From Anaerolineaceae bacterium (GTDB taxonomy: Bacteria; Chloroflexota; Anaerolineae; Anaerolineales; Anaerolineaceae), in contig JAFGXF010000060.1 in the NCBI GenBank assembly GCA_016936755.1, positions 20,449 to 84,448 on the forward strand: a stretch of 64,000 bases of DNA, read 5' to 3'. Below, piece by piece: positions 10,975 to 21,494 of this stretch (its first letter is position 1; the number at the start of each line of letters is the position of its first letter). A program made the position numbers and the translations under genes. The notes beneath the pieces are model-generated. The model searched no databases, was not told where the DNA came from, and was given only the letters and a program-made list of their open reading frames with translations.

Positions 10975-11052
10975 TGGTGCCCCCGGCGTGACTCGAACAC
11001 GCAACCTATTGCTCCGCAAGCAAGCGCTCTATCCAAATTGAGCTACGAGGGC
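10975..11052 (-). tRNA. tRNA-Arg (anticodon GCG), 3' CCA encoded
   Basis: Acceptor GCCCTCG/CGGGGGC, D-arm GCTC/GAGC, anticodon loop TTGCGGA, T-arm GCGTG TTCGAGT CACGC, discriminator A then CCA. Confidence 0.9.
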
Positions 11053-11069
11053 AAAACTCGAGCAGAGCG

Positions 11070-11098
11070 ATTTTAATGCAATTAGAGGGGGGGGTCAA
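11070..11098 (-). promoter_or_regulatory. Sigma70-like promoter for tRNA-Arg: TTGACC-N17-TAAAAT
   Basis: Minus-strand -35 at 11093-11098, -10 at 11070-11075; an 8-C run spans the -35/spacer junction. Confidence 0.65.
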
Positions 11099-11134
11099 GT
11101 AGCAAATCCCAACCCCTCTGGATTCTGGGTCGGT

Positions 11135-13546
11135 TTATTCAGATTTAAACTTAACAACAGTCACTCCACTCCCGCCTTCTTTCTCGCCAGCTATTTCCCA
11201 GCTTTCCACATACGGCGAATTTCGTAATAATTCATTCACCACCTGCCGTAATGTTCCGGTACCTTTCCCGTGTACTATCCGTGCAAATGGAAGACGCGCC
11301 ATGTATGCATGTTCAAGGTAACGGTCCACCATTAACTCAGCCTCATCAACGCGGCGTCCCCGTATACTGAGTTCAAGTCCCGGAGATTCCCGGTAGACAA
11401 GCGGTCGTGAGGGCGGCGGTGTCATTTTCACTTTCACTTTTGTCTGTGTTTTCACCGGTGGGGTTTCATGATCCTCGTTTTTCTTGATATCTGAGAGTTG
11501 TGTACGTGCACGCAGGGAACCAAATTGCACCTCAACATCATTTTCGCTGATTTCAATTATCTCTGCCATCATCTGTAAGGAATTGACAAAGACACGATCC
11601 CCAAGATTAAACCGGGGCAACTCCTCATTTACTTGATTGGCCTTTTCATCCTGTTGGGGACCTACGCTTTCGATATATGAGCGGATTGTTTCTGCTGACT
11701 TTTTCACTTCGCCAATCAGTTTTAATGGCTGACGCGCCTTCGCAAGATCCCGTCGGGTCTCTTCGATTTCAGTAAGGAGCTCTTCCAAATCATTCTCGGC
11801 TTGTTTTTGTGTGGATGTCAGGATTTTCTTACGTTCATTTTCAATTTCATCCAGCTGTTTTTCAAGCCCCTGTTTAAGTCTCTCCACTTCACCACGCATG
11901 CGATCAGCAGACGATCGCACTTTCTTCGATGCGTCGCGCTGGCGAATGATCTCGTCCAACATGTTGTCCGTCTTCAATTCATCAGGGCTAAGTGAAGATC
12001 TGGCCTTTTCAATGATCCCGACAGGCATACCCAGACGTTCAGCAATGACCAGGGCATTGGATTTTCCTGGTATGCCAAGGATCAAATGATAGGTTGGTTT
12101 CAGTGTCTTCAGGTTGAACTCAAGGCTTGCATTCATCACACCCGAATTATTATAAGCAAATGCTTTCAGCTCCGGGTAATGGGTTGCCACCAGACTGGTG
12201 ATCCTTTTACCGATAAGGTATTCAAGAATGGCCCTGGCAAGAGATGATCCTTCCTGAGGGTCTGTACCTGCACCAAGTTCATCCAGAAGAACCAGCGAGT
12301 TTTCATCCGCATTGTGAAGAATGAAAATCAGATTTTTCACATGCCCCGAGAAGGTCGATAGCGATTGTTCGATTGATTGCTCGTCGCCGATATCCGCAAA
12401 AACACTCTGAAAAAGACCCAACTCCGAACCAGACTGGGCTGGAATATACATCCCGCTTTGTGCCATGAGGACCAATAAGCCAACGGTTTTTAATGTTACC
12501 GTCTTTCCCCCAGTGTTGGGTCCGGTTATAACAAGACTAAAGGTTTCCGAATCAAACAACACATCAATTGGAACGACGCTGGAAGGATCAAGTAATGGGT
12601 GTCGTGCTTGCAATAATCGGATTGCGCCAACAAGCCCTACCCCTTTTTTCTTGCTGTCAGTCTGGATAAAAACCGGTTCAACGGCATTCATATCCAATGC
12701 ATGCTTCGCGCGCATGAGCGCCATGTCAAAATGAGCCAAGGCATCCACAATGCCACAAATTTCCGATGAATGCTCACCGATTTTCACACTTAACTCCGAC
12801 AGAATCCTATGGACTTCGTTCCGTTCTGCCAACTCAAGCTCGCGCAATCGATTGTTTAACTCCACAACCACCAACGGTTCCACGAAAATCGTGGCACCTG
12901 AACTGGATTGATCATGTACTATCGATTTCAATTGATTTTTATACTCGGCCCTAAGTGGAATTACATAGCGTCCATCGCGCTGAGTAATGATGCCTTCTTG
13001 AAGCATCGCCGATGTGCTTGAATCCCCAATGATCTTTTGCAGCTTTGAAAACAGCCTGTCGCGAGAGACCTTCAACTCAGAGCGCAAATTGGACAACTTG
13101 GATGAGGCGTTGTCGAGTACTTCCGCCTGATCAGATATCACCTGATTGATGGCTTCGATGATTCCCAGCGGCAAAGCAATCCTTTTCAGTATGTCAAGAA
13201 GGATCGGGTATTGAGCTTCTTTCCGCTCAAACACTCTTAGCAGTTCTCTGCCAGAGATCAGGGTCGCCCTGACATCCTGAATTTCTGTGGGCAACAATAC
13301 ACCACCATGCCTGGCTCGGTCCACCAGCGCGCGCACATCATGAGCACCGCCTATACCAACAAAATCAGTAGTACTTAGAAGAAGTTGCGCTTCTCTGGTT
13401 TGTTTTTGCAGGATGTTGATTTGTTCGAAATTGATAAGTGGTTTAAGGCTCTTCGCCAACTCCGCTGATGCACTGAAAGAGGCATAACCAGCGAGTGCCT
13501 CAGTCACCTTAGAATATTCAAGTACTTTTAGTGTTTTTTCGTTCAT
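11135..13546 (-). CDS. mutS2: Endonuclease MutS2 (MutS-like ATPase with Smr domain)
   Basis: ITGPNTGGKTVTLKTVGL, LVLLDELGAGTDPQEG, C-terminal Smr RIVHGKGTGTLRQVV. Confidence 0.95.
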   Translation of the reverse strand: MNEKTLKVLEYSKVTEALAGYASFSASAELAKSLKPLINFEQINILQKQTREAQLLLSTTDFVGIGGAHDVRALVDRARHGGVLLPTEIQDVRATLISGRELLRVFERKEAQYPILLDILKRIALPLGIIEAINQVISDQAEVLDNASSKLSNLRSELKVSRDRLFSKLQKIIGDSSTSAMLQEGIITQRDGRYVIPLRAEYKNQLKSIVHDQSSSGATIFVEPLVVVELNNRLRELELAERNEVHRILSELSVKIGEHSSEICGIVDALAHFDMALMRAKHALDMNAVEPVFIQTDSKKKGVGLVGAIRLLQARHPLLDPSSVVPIDVLFDSETFSLVITGPNTGGKTVTLKTVGLLVLMAQSGMYIPAQSGSELGLFQSVFADIGDEQSIEQSLSTFSGHVKNLIFILHNADENSLVLLDELGAGTDPQEGSSLARAILEYLIGKRITSLVATHYPELKAFAYNNSGVMNASLEFNLKTLKPTYHLILGIPGKSNALVIAERLGMPVGIIEKARSSLSPDELKTDNMLDEIIRQRDASKKVRSSADRMRGEVERLKQGLEKQLDEIENERKKILTSTQKQAENDLEELLTEIEETRRDLAKARQPLKLIGEVKKSAETIRSYIESVGPQQDEKANQVNEELPRFNLGDRVFVNSLQMMAEIIEISENDVEVQFGSLRARTQLSDIKKNEDHETPPVKTQTKVKVKMTPPPSRPLVYRESPGLELSIRGRRVDEAELMVDRYLEHAYMARLPFARIVHGKGTGTLRQVVNELLRNSPYVESWEIAGEKEGGSGVTVVKFKSE

Positions 13547-13616
13547 TTCGCGGGAAGTGTAACATAATTCCCCTGGGTGGCTTTTATGCATGTGTATAAT
13601 TAATCATAAGATGATA

Positions 13617-14678
13617 ATGACCGACTTAATGGGCTCATTGGATAAGTTGACTCAAAAAGGTGTCCTGTTCCAACCAGAAGGGACTGGAAGCGCAGTACGC
13701 TGCCTGGCTTGTGCTCACCTTTGTCACATTCCGGAAGGCCGTCGGGGTATTTGTAAAGTCCGGTTCAATAAAGGCGGGAGTCTTCAGGTTCCCTGGGGTT
13801 ACGTTGCCGGATTACACCCTGATCCAATTGAAAAAAAGCCATTCAACCATGTTCTCCCGGGCAATCTCGCATTGACTTTTGGTATGCTGGGTTGTAATTT
13901 TCATTGTGAGTTCTGCCAAAACTGGCTGTCTTCTCAAGTAGGCCGGGATATCAATTCCAACGACTCAATTGGTTATATTCAAAAAATTACTCCCCAAAAA
14001 ATCATTACCCTTGCCCGGCGCGTCGGGGCGGAAGTCATTGCTTCCTCATATAATGAGCCACTGATCACAACCGAATGGGCAACCGAAGTGTTTTCATTGG
14101 CAAAAGAGAACGCCATCAAAACAGCATATGTTTCCAATGGGTATGCGACCCGTGAAGCCCTGGAAATGATTAAGCCCTATTTAACAGCATACAAGATTGA
14201 TCTTAAAAGCATGCAGGAGCACAATTATCGCTCCCTGGGTGGTGTTCTAAAAAATGTCCTGGAAACGATCCGCATGGTTCACGAAATGGGTATCTGGTTG
14301 GAAATAGTCACCCTGGTAATCCCTGGTTTTAACGATACCAATCAGGAGTTATGGGATGCCGCACGGTATATCAGCTCTATCTCGCGGGATATCCCCTGGC
14401 ATGTCACCGCCTACCATCCGGACTATCATAAACAGGATGCGCCAACCACACCAATCGCTACTCTGCAGCGCGCAGCCGAGATTGGGCAGGAGGCCGGTCT
14501 GAGGTATGTATATGCTGGTAACATACCTGGAAAAGCTGGGTCGCTTGAGGATACTTACTGCCCTGCGTGTCAGAAACTCCTCATTAAACGGGTCGGTTAT
14601 AGTGTCATGGAAAACAGGATATCTGCTGGTAAATGCCCTTTCTGTGGAGAAAGCATCGCCGGTATCTGGGAAATCTAG
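13617..14678 (+). CDS. amrS: AmmeMemoRadiSam system radical SAM enzyme
   Basis: CLACAHLCHIPEGRRGICKVR, GCNFHCEFCQNW, YIDLK-type TAYKIDLKSM, CPACQ...CPFCG. Confidence 0.9.
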   Translation: MTDLMGSLDKLTQKGVLFQPEGTGSAVRCLACAHLCHIPEGRRGICKVRFNKGGSLQVPWGYVAGLHPDPIEKKPFNHVLPGNLALTFGMLGCNFHCEFCQNWLSSQVGRDINSNDSIGYIQKITPQKIITLARRVGAEVIASSYNEPLITTEWATEVFSLAKENAIKTAYVSNGYATREALEMIKPYLTAYKIDLKSMQEHNYRSLGGVLKNVLETIRMVHEMGIWLEIVTLVIPGFNDTNQELWDAARYISSISRDIPWHVTAYHPDYHKQDAPTTPIATLQRAAEIGQEAGLRYVYAGNIPGKAGSLEDTYCPACQKLLIKRVGYSVMENRISAGKCPFCGESIAGIWEI

Positions 14679-14680
14679 GG

Positions 14681-15748
14681 TTATGGCATCTGGGTTGTTA
14701 AGGAAACGATAAACACATCCAAGGCAACGTCGGCAGGCATCAGGCTTCTCTTATTTGATAGATCAAGCTCCAATAATCGTCGATAAATCCCCTTTAATTC
14801 ATTCAGACTGTATCCCTGGGCTTGGTGGATATACTTCTCAACAATAGCTGCCGGTAATTTAATGAGCCCACACATCTCTGTGAGGGTCATGGCCGTGCCA
14901 AGGGCCTCTTTCACAATGATTAATAACCTGAACTGCCGACTGACCATACCGAACAATTCTTCTGCTGATGAATGAACCAGTAAATCATGCAATTTATCAA
15001 GAGCTTGTTTACCGTCCCGCCGGCCAATGGCATCAGCCATTTCAAATATGTTTTCGTCAATACCTGGTTTGGTTAAATATTCCACATCAGATATCTCAAC
15101 CGGTCTTTCGTAATTTACATAAGTAAGCAGTTTATCAAGCTCCTGGTGTGCTCGTTGTGTATCATTCCCGATTGCAAGGGCAAGTGCCTGGGCGGCGGGG
15201 GGGGATATTTGTCCCCCCATTTTCAGAACCTGACTGCTTATCCAGTTTATCATATCCTTTCCACGTGGCAATGTAAACACGCGGTAGTAAGCCATGGATG
15301 GATTGTTCCTCGCCCAGGCAATCAACCAGTGCTTTTCCGGCATCACCTTCCATCCCCACGCCCCCCGGTCACGGACCCATTCATCTTCAACGATCAAGAT
15401 CAGGGCTGTTGTGCGTGGAATGCTTTGGAAAAAATCAAGGATGTTTTTCTTATGGTCCAAGCTGTGTATCGTGGATTGGTTTTTAGTTTGGATTCCGTTA
15501 TCCGTTTTCCCCAGCTTCTCAACCAATCCTGTGAGAATGACCAGCCGTCTCTCTGAAAGAAATGGCATTGACAGGCAAGCAGACATAATATCTGCGTCTG
15601 AATCCAATTCCGCCTGGAGTCTGCTGATATTCATTTGTGCTGTGGTTGAATTCCCCATCTTCCCGATCAATACGTCAATGAAACTCATCAATCCAAAATG
15701 ATCGTCCCCATGCAGTAAATAGATTACCGGCTTATCAGTTTCTGGCAT
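14681..15748 (-). CDS. holA: DNA polymerase III subunit delta
   Basis: YLLHGDDHFG N-terminus, FLSERRLVIL, IFEMADAIGRRDGKQALDKLHDLL, RQFRLLIIVKEAL. Confidence 0.85.
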   Translation of the reverse strand: MPETDKPVIYLLHGDDHFGLMSFIDVLIGKMGNSTTAQMNISRLQAELDSDADIMSACLSMPFLSERRLVILTGLVEKLGKTDNGIQTKNQSTIHSLDHKKNILDFFQSIPRTTALILIVEDEWVRDRGAWGWKVMPEKHWLIAWARNNPSMAYYRVFTLPRGKDMINWISSQVLKMGGQISPPAAQALALAIGNDTQRAHQELDKLLTYVNYERPVEISDVEYLTKPGIDENIFEMADAIGRRDGKQALDKLHDLLVHSSAEELFGMVSRQFRLLIIVKEALGTAMTLTEMCGLIKLPAAIVEKYIHQAQGYSLNELKGIYRRLLELDLSNKRSLMPADVALDVFIVSLTTQMP

Positions 15749-15749
15749 A

Positions 15750-16250
15750 TTAGTAATTGGATGTGTTTACGGTGTATCGGTTGAACTTTCCGAATTGCCC
15801 CTGTTTAATTTTAATAATATCCAAGCCATCGAGATAACTGGAGGTCGTCACATGTCGTTGCAACCAGGTCCCCAGACGGGGAGAGAAAAGCAAGGCCAGG
15901 GTTGCTACAAGTATAACCAACGGCAATCTATTAAGTTTCCGCCTGGCGCCCAACATGCTCATCCAGGCAGCAAAGCCCGCAAGAATTCCTCCGGCGACAT
16001 AATTGGTACCACAGCGATCATGGATTACCAGTCCACGCCGCCCTCCAGACACACGCTGCCGCGCCTCCTGAATCGCATTGGTCAAAGTATCCAGTGTAAC
16101 CGGGCCAATGATGTAAAAACCAAACGGTGTGGAATATCCTGCCAACCGTAATCCAGGGTGTCGTTCTGAAAGCACATTAATGGTAGCGTGTTCCAGTCCG
16201 TGATTCCGTCTAATTCGGACAAAAAGTGACGCCCGTTTTGGTTTATTCAT
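15750..16250 (-). CDS. DUF6391-like membrane protein
   Basis: RRNHGLEHATINVLSERHPGLRLAGYSTPFGFYIIG; hydrophobic C-terminal half. Confidence 0.65.
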   Translation of the reverse strand: MNKPKRASLFVRIRRNHGLEHATINVLSERHPGLRLAGYSTPFGFYIIGPVTLDTLTNAIQEARQRVSGGRRGLVIHDRCGTNYVAGGILAGFAAWMSMLGARRKLNRLPLVILVATLALLFSPRLGTWLQRHVTTSSYLDGLDIIKIKQGQFGKFNRYTVNTSNY

Positions 16251-17662
16251 TAATTAATCCCTTTATTTGTCTTCATTGCTTTCGTCAATGCAGTCTCAAG
16301 AGCTTCTCTAATTGTACGCACTTCGACTACTTCAATATCAGTGGGCCTCTTATCCTTATTGTTTAGTCGTTTTGGTATCACAATTCGCTTAAACCCCAGG
16401 TTTGCCGCCTCTTTAATTCTTGGTTCAATCTGGCTGACCATGCGCAATTCGCCTGATAATCCTATTTCTCCCAGAAGTACCGTATCTGCTCGCACGGGTA
16501 CATCACGGTAAGATGAGGCAACTGCGGTTGCGATGGCAAGATCAAGTGCTGGTTCCATTATTTTCAACCCGCCAACCACATTAACAAAAACATCCTGTTC
16601 GCTGAGTGGAAGATTCAGCCGCCGGGCCAGTACCGCAACTACCATCAACAAGCGGTTAAGGTCCACCCCATTGGGAGTCCTGCGTGCATTACCGAAATTA
16701 GTATGGCTGGTTAGCCCCTGAATTTCAACAAGCAACGGCCTGGTACCCTCCATGGTGACCGAAATGGCTGAACCGGGAGAATTCACCAGGCGTTCTGCCA
16801 GGAATGCTTCAGATGGGTTGCTTACTTCAGTCAGTCCACGCTCACTCATGGTGAATACCCCTACCTCAGCAGTTGTACCAAAGCGGTTCTTTACCGAGCG
16901 CAATAAACGATATGTTTGAAACGCGTCACCTTCGAGATATAAAACAGTATCCACAATGTGTTCCAGGACCCGTGGGCCGGCAATTACACCTTCCTTGGTC
17001 ACATGTCCGATCAGGAAGACAGATACACTACTGGCCTTGGCATACTCACGTAATCTGGATGCACATTCCCTGACCTGTGATAAAGATCCGGCACTCGAGT
17101 CCATCTCTGGCAGGAAAGTGGTTTGAATAGAATCCACGATAATCAGTGCCGGCTGCGTTTGTGACAGATGGCTAAGGATAACATCCAGATTCGTCTCTGT
17201 GACCAACAACAGCTTATCCGGAAGAGCGGCGGTCCCGTCCAGCAAACGGGATGCACGCATCTTAATTTGTCGTTCAGACTCCTCGCCAGATACATATAAA
17301 ACCGGTATGCTCATGCCCAGCTGCATGGCCATCTGTAAAACCAGGGTGGACTTTCCAATACCTGGATCTCCCCCGATTAGAACAACTGATCCGGGAACAA
17401 TCCCTCCACCCAATACCCGTGCAAATTCCGCTATCGGTAAAACGAGTCGCTCGTCTACATCCCCTTCGATATCCTGCATTTTTCTGGGTGAGGAGAGACT
17501 TGAAGTACCTCCTGTTTTCAATCTGATGGCAGAACCGCCCGCGTTAGGTACAAACTCCTCCAGCATACTGTTCCATGTTCCACAGCCCGGACAGCGTCCG
17601 AGTAGTTTTGGGCTTGCCCTCCCGCATTGTTGGCATACGAAATGAGTGAACGTTTTTGTCAT
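16250..17662 (-). CDS. radA: DNA repair protein RadA
   Basis: FVCQQCGRASPKLLGRCPGCGTWNS zinc motif, GGDPGIGKSTLVLQMA, KNRFGTTAEVGVFTM. Confidence 0.95.
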   Translation of the reverse strand: MTKTFTHFVCQQCGRASPKLLGRCPGCGTWNSMLEEFVPNAGGSAIRLKTGGTSSLSSPRKMQDIEGDVDERLVLPIAEFARVLGGGIVPGSVVLIGGDPGIGKSTLVLQMAMQLGMSIPVLYVSGEESERQIKMRASRLLDGTAALPDKLLLVTETNLDVILSHLSQTQPALIIVDSIQTTFLPEMDSSAGSLSQVRECASRLREYAKASSVSVFLIGHVTKEGVIAGPRVLEHIVDTVLYLEGDAFQTYRLLRSVKNRFGTTAEVGVFTMSERGLTEVSNPSEAFLAERLVNSPGSAISVTMEGTRPLLVEIQGLTSHTNFGNARRTPNGVDLNRLLMVVAVLARRLNLPLSEQDVFVNVVGGLKIMEPALDLAIATAVASSYRDVPVRADTVLLGEIGLSGELRMVSQIEPRIKEAANLGFKRIVIPKRLNNKDKRPTDIEVVEVRTIREALETALTKAMKTNKGIN

Positions 17663-17708
17663 GGGTAAAAAAATCAAGGTGCCTTGCACCCCGATAGCAA
17701 TAACCTGC

Positions 17709-20216
17709 TTATGCCTTTACGCCGGCCTCTGCTGGGCTGTGTAACCCGTCTTTTGTCTTTGAGAGGATGATTTCCTTCTGGTCATTTACACACACCCAGA
17801 CCGTCTCTCCATCTTTAAACCCCCCGGCAAGAACAGCATCGGATAGGGGGTCTTCAATCTTTTGCTGGATGACTCGTCGAAGGGGTCGGGCGCCCATATC
17901 CGGGTCGTAACCTTCCTCGGCTAACCGTTGGATTGCCTCTCTGGTTGCTTTTATCTCGATTTGATTCTCCTGTAACCTCTCAGACACCTTTTTTAATTCC
18001 AAGCCCACTATCTGTTTTATATGATCTCTACTTAATGCGCGGAACACAATCACACCATCCAACCGGTTTACAAACTCGGGTCGGAAGACTTTTTTTAGTG
18101 CATCAAGTAATTTCTTCCGCATTTCTTCATAGTCTTTTTGCTCTTCGCTGGCTTCGTCCCGTTTGGGTGCAAACCCGAGCGTTGTCTGTCGGCGAATTTC
18201 ATCAGCACCAATGTTCGATGTCATTACAATGATGGCATTACGAAAATCCACCTTGTGGCCCCGGGCATCTGTAAGGTGGCCTTCCTCCATGATCTGGAGG
18301 AGCATATTATGGGCTTCTGTGTGTGCTTTTTCAACCTCGTCAAATACGATTATTGAATATGGTTTGCGCCGTATGGTTTCTGTCAATTGGCCAGCATCGT
18401 CATAACCAACATATCCGGGTGGTGCGCCTACCAGCCGACTTACCGTGTGGCGTTCCATGAATTCGGACATGTCCAACTGAACCATGGCTTCTTCACTTCC
18501 AAACAGGAAGCATGCAAGCGCTTTGGTCAACTCGGTTTTTCCCACACCGGTTGGACCAAGGAAGATAAAACTGCCTATTGGCCGTTTTGGATCCTTTAAT
18601 CCAGCTCGTGAGCGCCTGACCGCCCTGGCAACTGCACTGATGGCATCCTCCTGCCCAATAATCGATTTTTTAAGCTCTTTTTCCATTTTCAAGAGCCGTT
18701 CTGATTCTGCAGTGGCTATTTGCATAACCGGCACGCCGGTCCACATTGCAACCAGTTCCGCAATATCGTCAGCACTTACAACCGGGCTGGTTTCCCTGTC
18801 CCAATTTAATTGCAGGCTGCTGAATTGTTTTTCCAATAATACTTCCTGATCAGCAAGCCCGCTGGCCTCCTCGTCCCGTTGTTCCTCAATTGCCAGCGCT
18901 CGTTTTTCGCGGATCTCACGCAACTGAAGTATTAATTCCCTGGTAGTCTTGGCTGCTGGACTTTTATACATTCTAACGCGCGATGAGCTTTCATCTATCA
19001 GATCAATGGCTTTATCTGGAAGAAACCGGTCGTTCACATACCGTGCTGAGAGTCTTGCGGCGGCTTCCAGCGCCTCATTAGAAATGGTTAAACGATGATG
19101 TTCCTCATATGCACTTCGAACACCATATAAGATTTTTATCGTCTCGTCTACTGATGGTTCGTTAACTGTGATGGGTTGAAAACGTCTTTCCAGTGCCGCA
19201 TCACTCTCGATATGTTTTCGATACTCTTCCATGGTTGTGGCACCAATCACCTGGAGTTCACCTCTTGAAAGAGCTGGTTTTAAGATATTTGCAGCATCAA
19301 CCGATGAACCGGCTGCTCCGGCTCCCACCAACATATGAACTTCATCAATAAAGAGAATTGCTTTCGATAGTTTCAGCTCGTCAATTACTCGTTTCAGCCG
19401 TTCTTCAAATTGACCCCGGTACATCGTTCCTGCAACCAACGAGCCGACATCCAGCTGAAGAACTCGTTTTCCCAATAGAGGACCAGGCACATCACCGGCC
19501 AGGATGCGCTGGGCAAGGCCTTCCACAATTGCCGTTTTTCCAACACCCGGCTCTCCAATTAACGCCGGATTATTCTTGTTGCGTCGGGCAAGCACCTGGA
19601 TGACACGTTCGATTTCCATTTGTCGGCCAATGACCGGGTCAAGCTTGTTCTCTTCAGCCAGTGTTGTCAAATCGACAGCCAATTGATCAACAAGTGGCGT
19701 TTTCGTCTGACTTTGTGCATCCGCTTTTTGTGTAGACCGTTTACTCGAAACGGGTTCACCTGTAGCTGCGAGACCGGTGGATTCCTGCATAATCCGCCGG
19801 GTTTGCCGTCGAATCTGGTCTGGGCTTATGCCAAGGTTTTTTAAAATTTCAAACGCCGGCCCACTGGTAAGCCGTATCAACCCGAGCAGTAGATGTTCTG
19901 TCCCAATATAGCGATGTCGCAGCTGGCGAGCTTCATCAAAAGCGTTCTCAAGCGATTGTTGGGTGTCTGCAGATAACTCAAGCTTGGTGGTTCTTTTTTG
20001 GGTGCGGACGGTTAAGCGCTCGACCATATCCAACAAACGTTCCGGGGAAACGTTTAATTCCTTTAATACGCGCCCGGCCACACCATCTTCTTCCAAGACA
20101 AGACCGAGTAAGAGGTGCTCGGTATCGATCTGGGTTTGATGTAATCGCTCAGCTTCCTGGTGAGCAAGACTGAGGACGTGCCGTGCTCTCTGGGTTAAAC
20201 GTTCAATACCTGACAA
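17709..20216 (-). CDS. clpC: ATP-dependent Clp protease ATP-binding subunit ClpC
   Basis: Clp_N repeats, [18 protein letters not shown]-like [36 protein letters not shown]. Confidence 0.95.
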   Translation of the reverse strand: MSGIERLTQRARHVLSLAHQEAERLHQTQIDTEHLLLGLVLEEDGVAGRVLKELNVSPERLLDMVERLTVRTQKRTTKLELSADTQQSLENAFDEARQLRHRYIGTEHLLLGLIRLTSGPAFEILKNLGISPDQIRRQTRRIMQESTGLAATGEPVSSKRSTQKADAQSQTKTPLVDQLAVDLTTLAEENKLDPVIGRQMEIERVIQVLARRNKNNPALIGEPGVGKTAIVEGLAQRILAGDVPGPLLGKRVLQLDVGSLVAGTMYRGQFEERLKRVIDELKLSKAILFIDEVHMLVGAGAAGSSVDAANILKPALSRGELQVIGATTMEEYRKHIESDAALERRFQPITVNEPSVDETIKILYGVRSAYEEHHRLTISNEALEAAARLSARYVNDRFLPDKAIDLIDESSSRVRMYKSPAAKTTRELILQLREIREKRALAIEEQRDEEASGLADQEVLLEKQFSSLQLNWDRETSPVVSADDIAELVAMWTGVPVMQIATAESERLLKMEKELKKSIIGQEDAISAVARAVRRSRAGLKDPKRPIGSFIFLGPTGVGKTELTKALACFLFGSEEAMVQLDMSEFMERHTVSRLVGAPPGYVGYDDAGQLTETIRRKPYSIIVFDEVEKAHTEAHNMLLQIMEEGHLTDARGHKVDFRNAIIVMTSNIGADEIRRQTTLGFAPKRDEASEEQKDYEEMRKKLLDALKKVFRPEFVNRLDGVIVFRALSRDHIKQIVGLELKKVSERLQENQIEIKATREAIQRLAEEGYDPDMGARPLRRVIQQKIEDPLSDAVLAGGFKDGETVWVCVNDQKEIILSKTKDGLHSPAEAGVKA

Positions 20217-20403
20217 TGGCTTGTTTCTCCTGAAAGTCAGATCTATTACTTATATACATGCTTCAGGTCAATACGATTAGACGCTGACCGTAAATCTAAA
20301 ATGATTTTACCAAATGTCCGTTAGAAAAGCATTAAGGCTTTACGATTGATCAGCCCCTTGTTTTTCCGGATGTTGGATCATATATGCCCTGACAGTGGCC
20401 GGC

Positions 20404-20829
20404 TTAATCAAAATCCACGCCTTCATATTTCGATATCATTTTTCGCCAATCTTGTGATACCGGTGTGGTTCTTTCAGTACGATAATCAAAAGAAACCATT
20501 ACTGTTTCAGCTGTTGCCAGAACCTTTCTGCTGTCTTCATCCTCAATCTGGTATTGAAAAGTCAAGCTCTTATTCCCAATAGCTGACACCCTAACCCCAA
20601 CTTTAATGCTTTGGGAAAGCTTGGTGGGCGCCAGATAACTGACATGTGAATCAGCAACGATCAAGTCCAGATCAAGAAATGACTCTCCTGCCCATAAGCC
20701 TATTTCAACAATATATTTTATTCGTGCAAACTCGATAAAGGTTATGTATTTGGCATTATTGACATGTCCTTGAGCATCGATGTCATTATAGCGAATCTGA
20801 ATGGGTTGGTAGAATCTGAATTGTTGCAT
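20404..20829 (-). CDS. Acyl-CoA thioesterase (4HBT/hotdog fold)
   Basis: IRYNDIDAQGHVNNAKYITFIEFARIKYI. Confidence 0.9.
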   Translation of the reverse strand: MQQFRFYQPIQIRYNDIDAQGHVNNAKYITFIEFARIKYIVEIGLWAGESFLDLDLIVADSHVSYLAPTKLSQSIKVGVRVSAIGNKSLTFQYQIEDEDSRKVLATAETVMVSFDYRTERTTPVSQDWRKMISKYEGVDFD

Positions 20830-20976
20830 AAGTTGATTATACTGCCTGCCACGGATCCGTATGCAGCGGTAAAAGGTCATTTCGAGTGAATGACCTCTAT
20901 CACTTGCACGTCTCGTGTTTATAAAATATACTAATGCAATCTATATTACCCTTAATACCAAAAAAGGGAGATTATT

Positions 20977-21369
20977 ATGCAAATTACGCGTCAAGCTGAC
21001 TATGCCTTGCGGGCAATGCTTTACCTTGCCCGCCTTGGTCCCAATGAGCGCGCCCCCACAAGTGACATTGCCCATCAACAACACATACCACCCTCGTTTT
21101 TGGCGAAGATCATCTCCCAGTTATCCATCGCTGGTTTAATCCAAACCTCACGTGGAGCGCATGGTGGTGTATCCATGGCCCGCCCAGCTGAAAAAATCTC
21201 ACTTCTTGAGGTCGTGGAGGCTATTGACGGGCCAATCGCCTTGAATGAGTGCACCGGTAATATCGTCACATGTTCGTTTGGCGAAGATTGCCCTTTGCGC
21301 CCAGTCTGGTGTGAAATTCAGGTGGAAATGGTGAGCAAATTACGATCTACCAATTTTGGCCAATTTTAA
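20977..21369 (+). CDS. Rrf2-family transcriptional regulator with Cys triad
   Basis: MQITRQADYALRAMLYLARLG; CTGNIVTCSFGEDC spacing typical of [2Fe-2S] Rrf2/IscR proteins. Confidence 0.92.
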   Translation: MQITRQADYALRAMLYLARLGPNERAPTSDIAHQQHIPPSFLAKIISQLSIAGLIQTSRGAHGGVSMARPAEKISLLEVVEAIDGPIALNECTGNIVTCSFGEDCPLRPVWCEIQVEMVSKLRSTNFGQF

Positions 21370-21397
21370 TTAATTCAACGATAGTCTCTTCGTCTTT

Positions 21398-21428
21398 GCA
21401 CCTCCCCTGGAAATCTCGAGGGAGGTGC
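21398..21428 (+). terminator. Hairpin terminator GCACCTCCC...GGGAGGTGC after the rrf2 gene
   Basis: Perfect 9-bp stem downstream of the stop codon. Confidence 0.6.
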
Positions 21429-21494
21429 CATTTAATCATCTTTTCCTCCTCCCTCTCTGCACAACGCTCCTCATCCATGAGATAATACAACCTG

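Noticed and set aside
15188-15226. G8...C6 homopolymer pair in holA as a phase-variable switch or terminator
   Set aside because: It lies within an essential coding sequence and encodes ordinary residues (GGQISPPAAQ); no evidence of slippage
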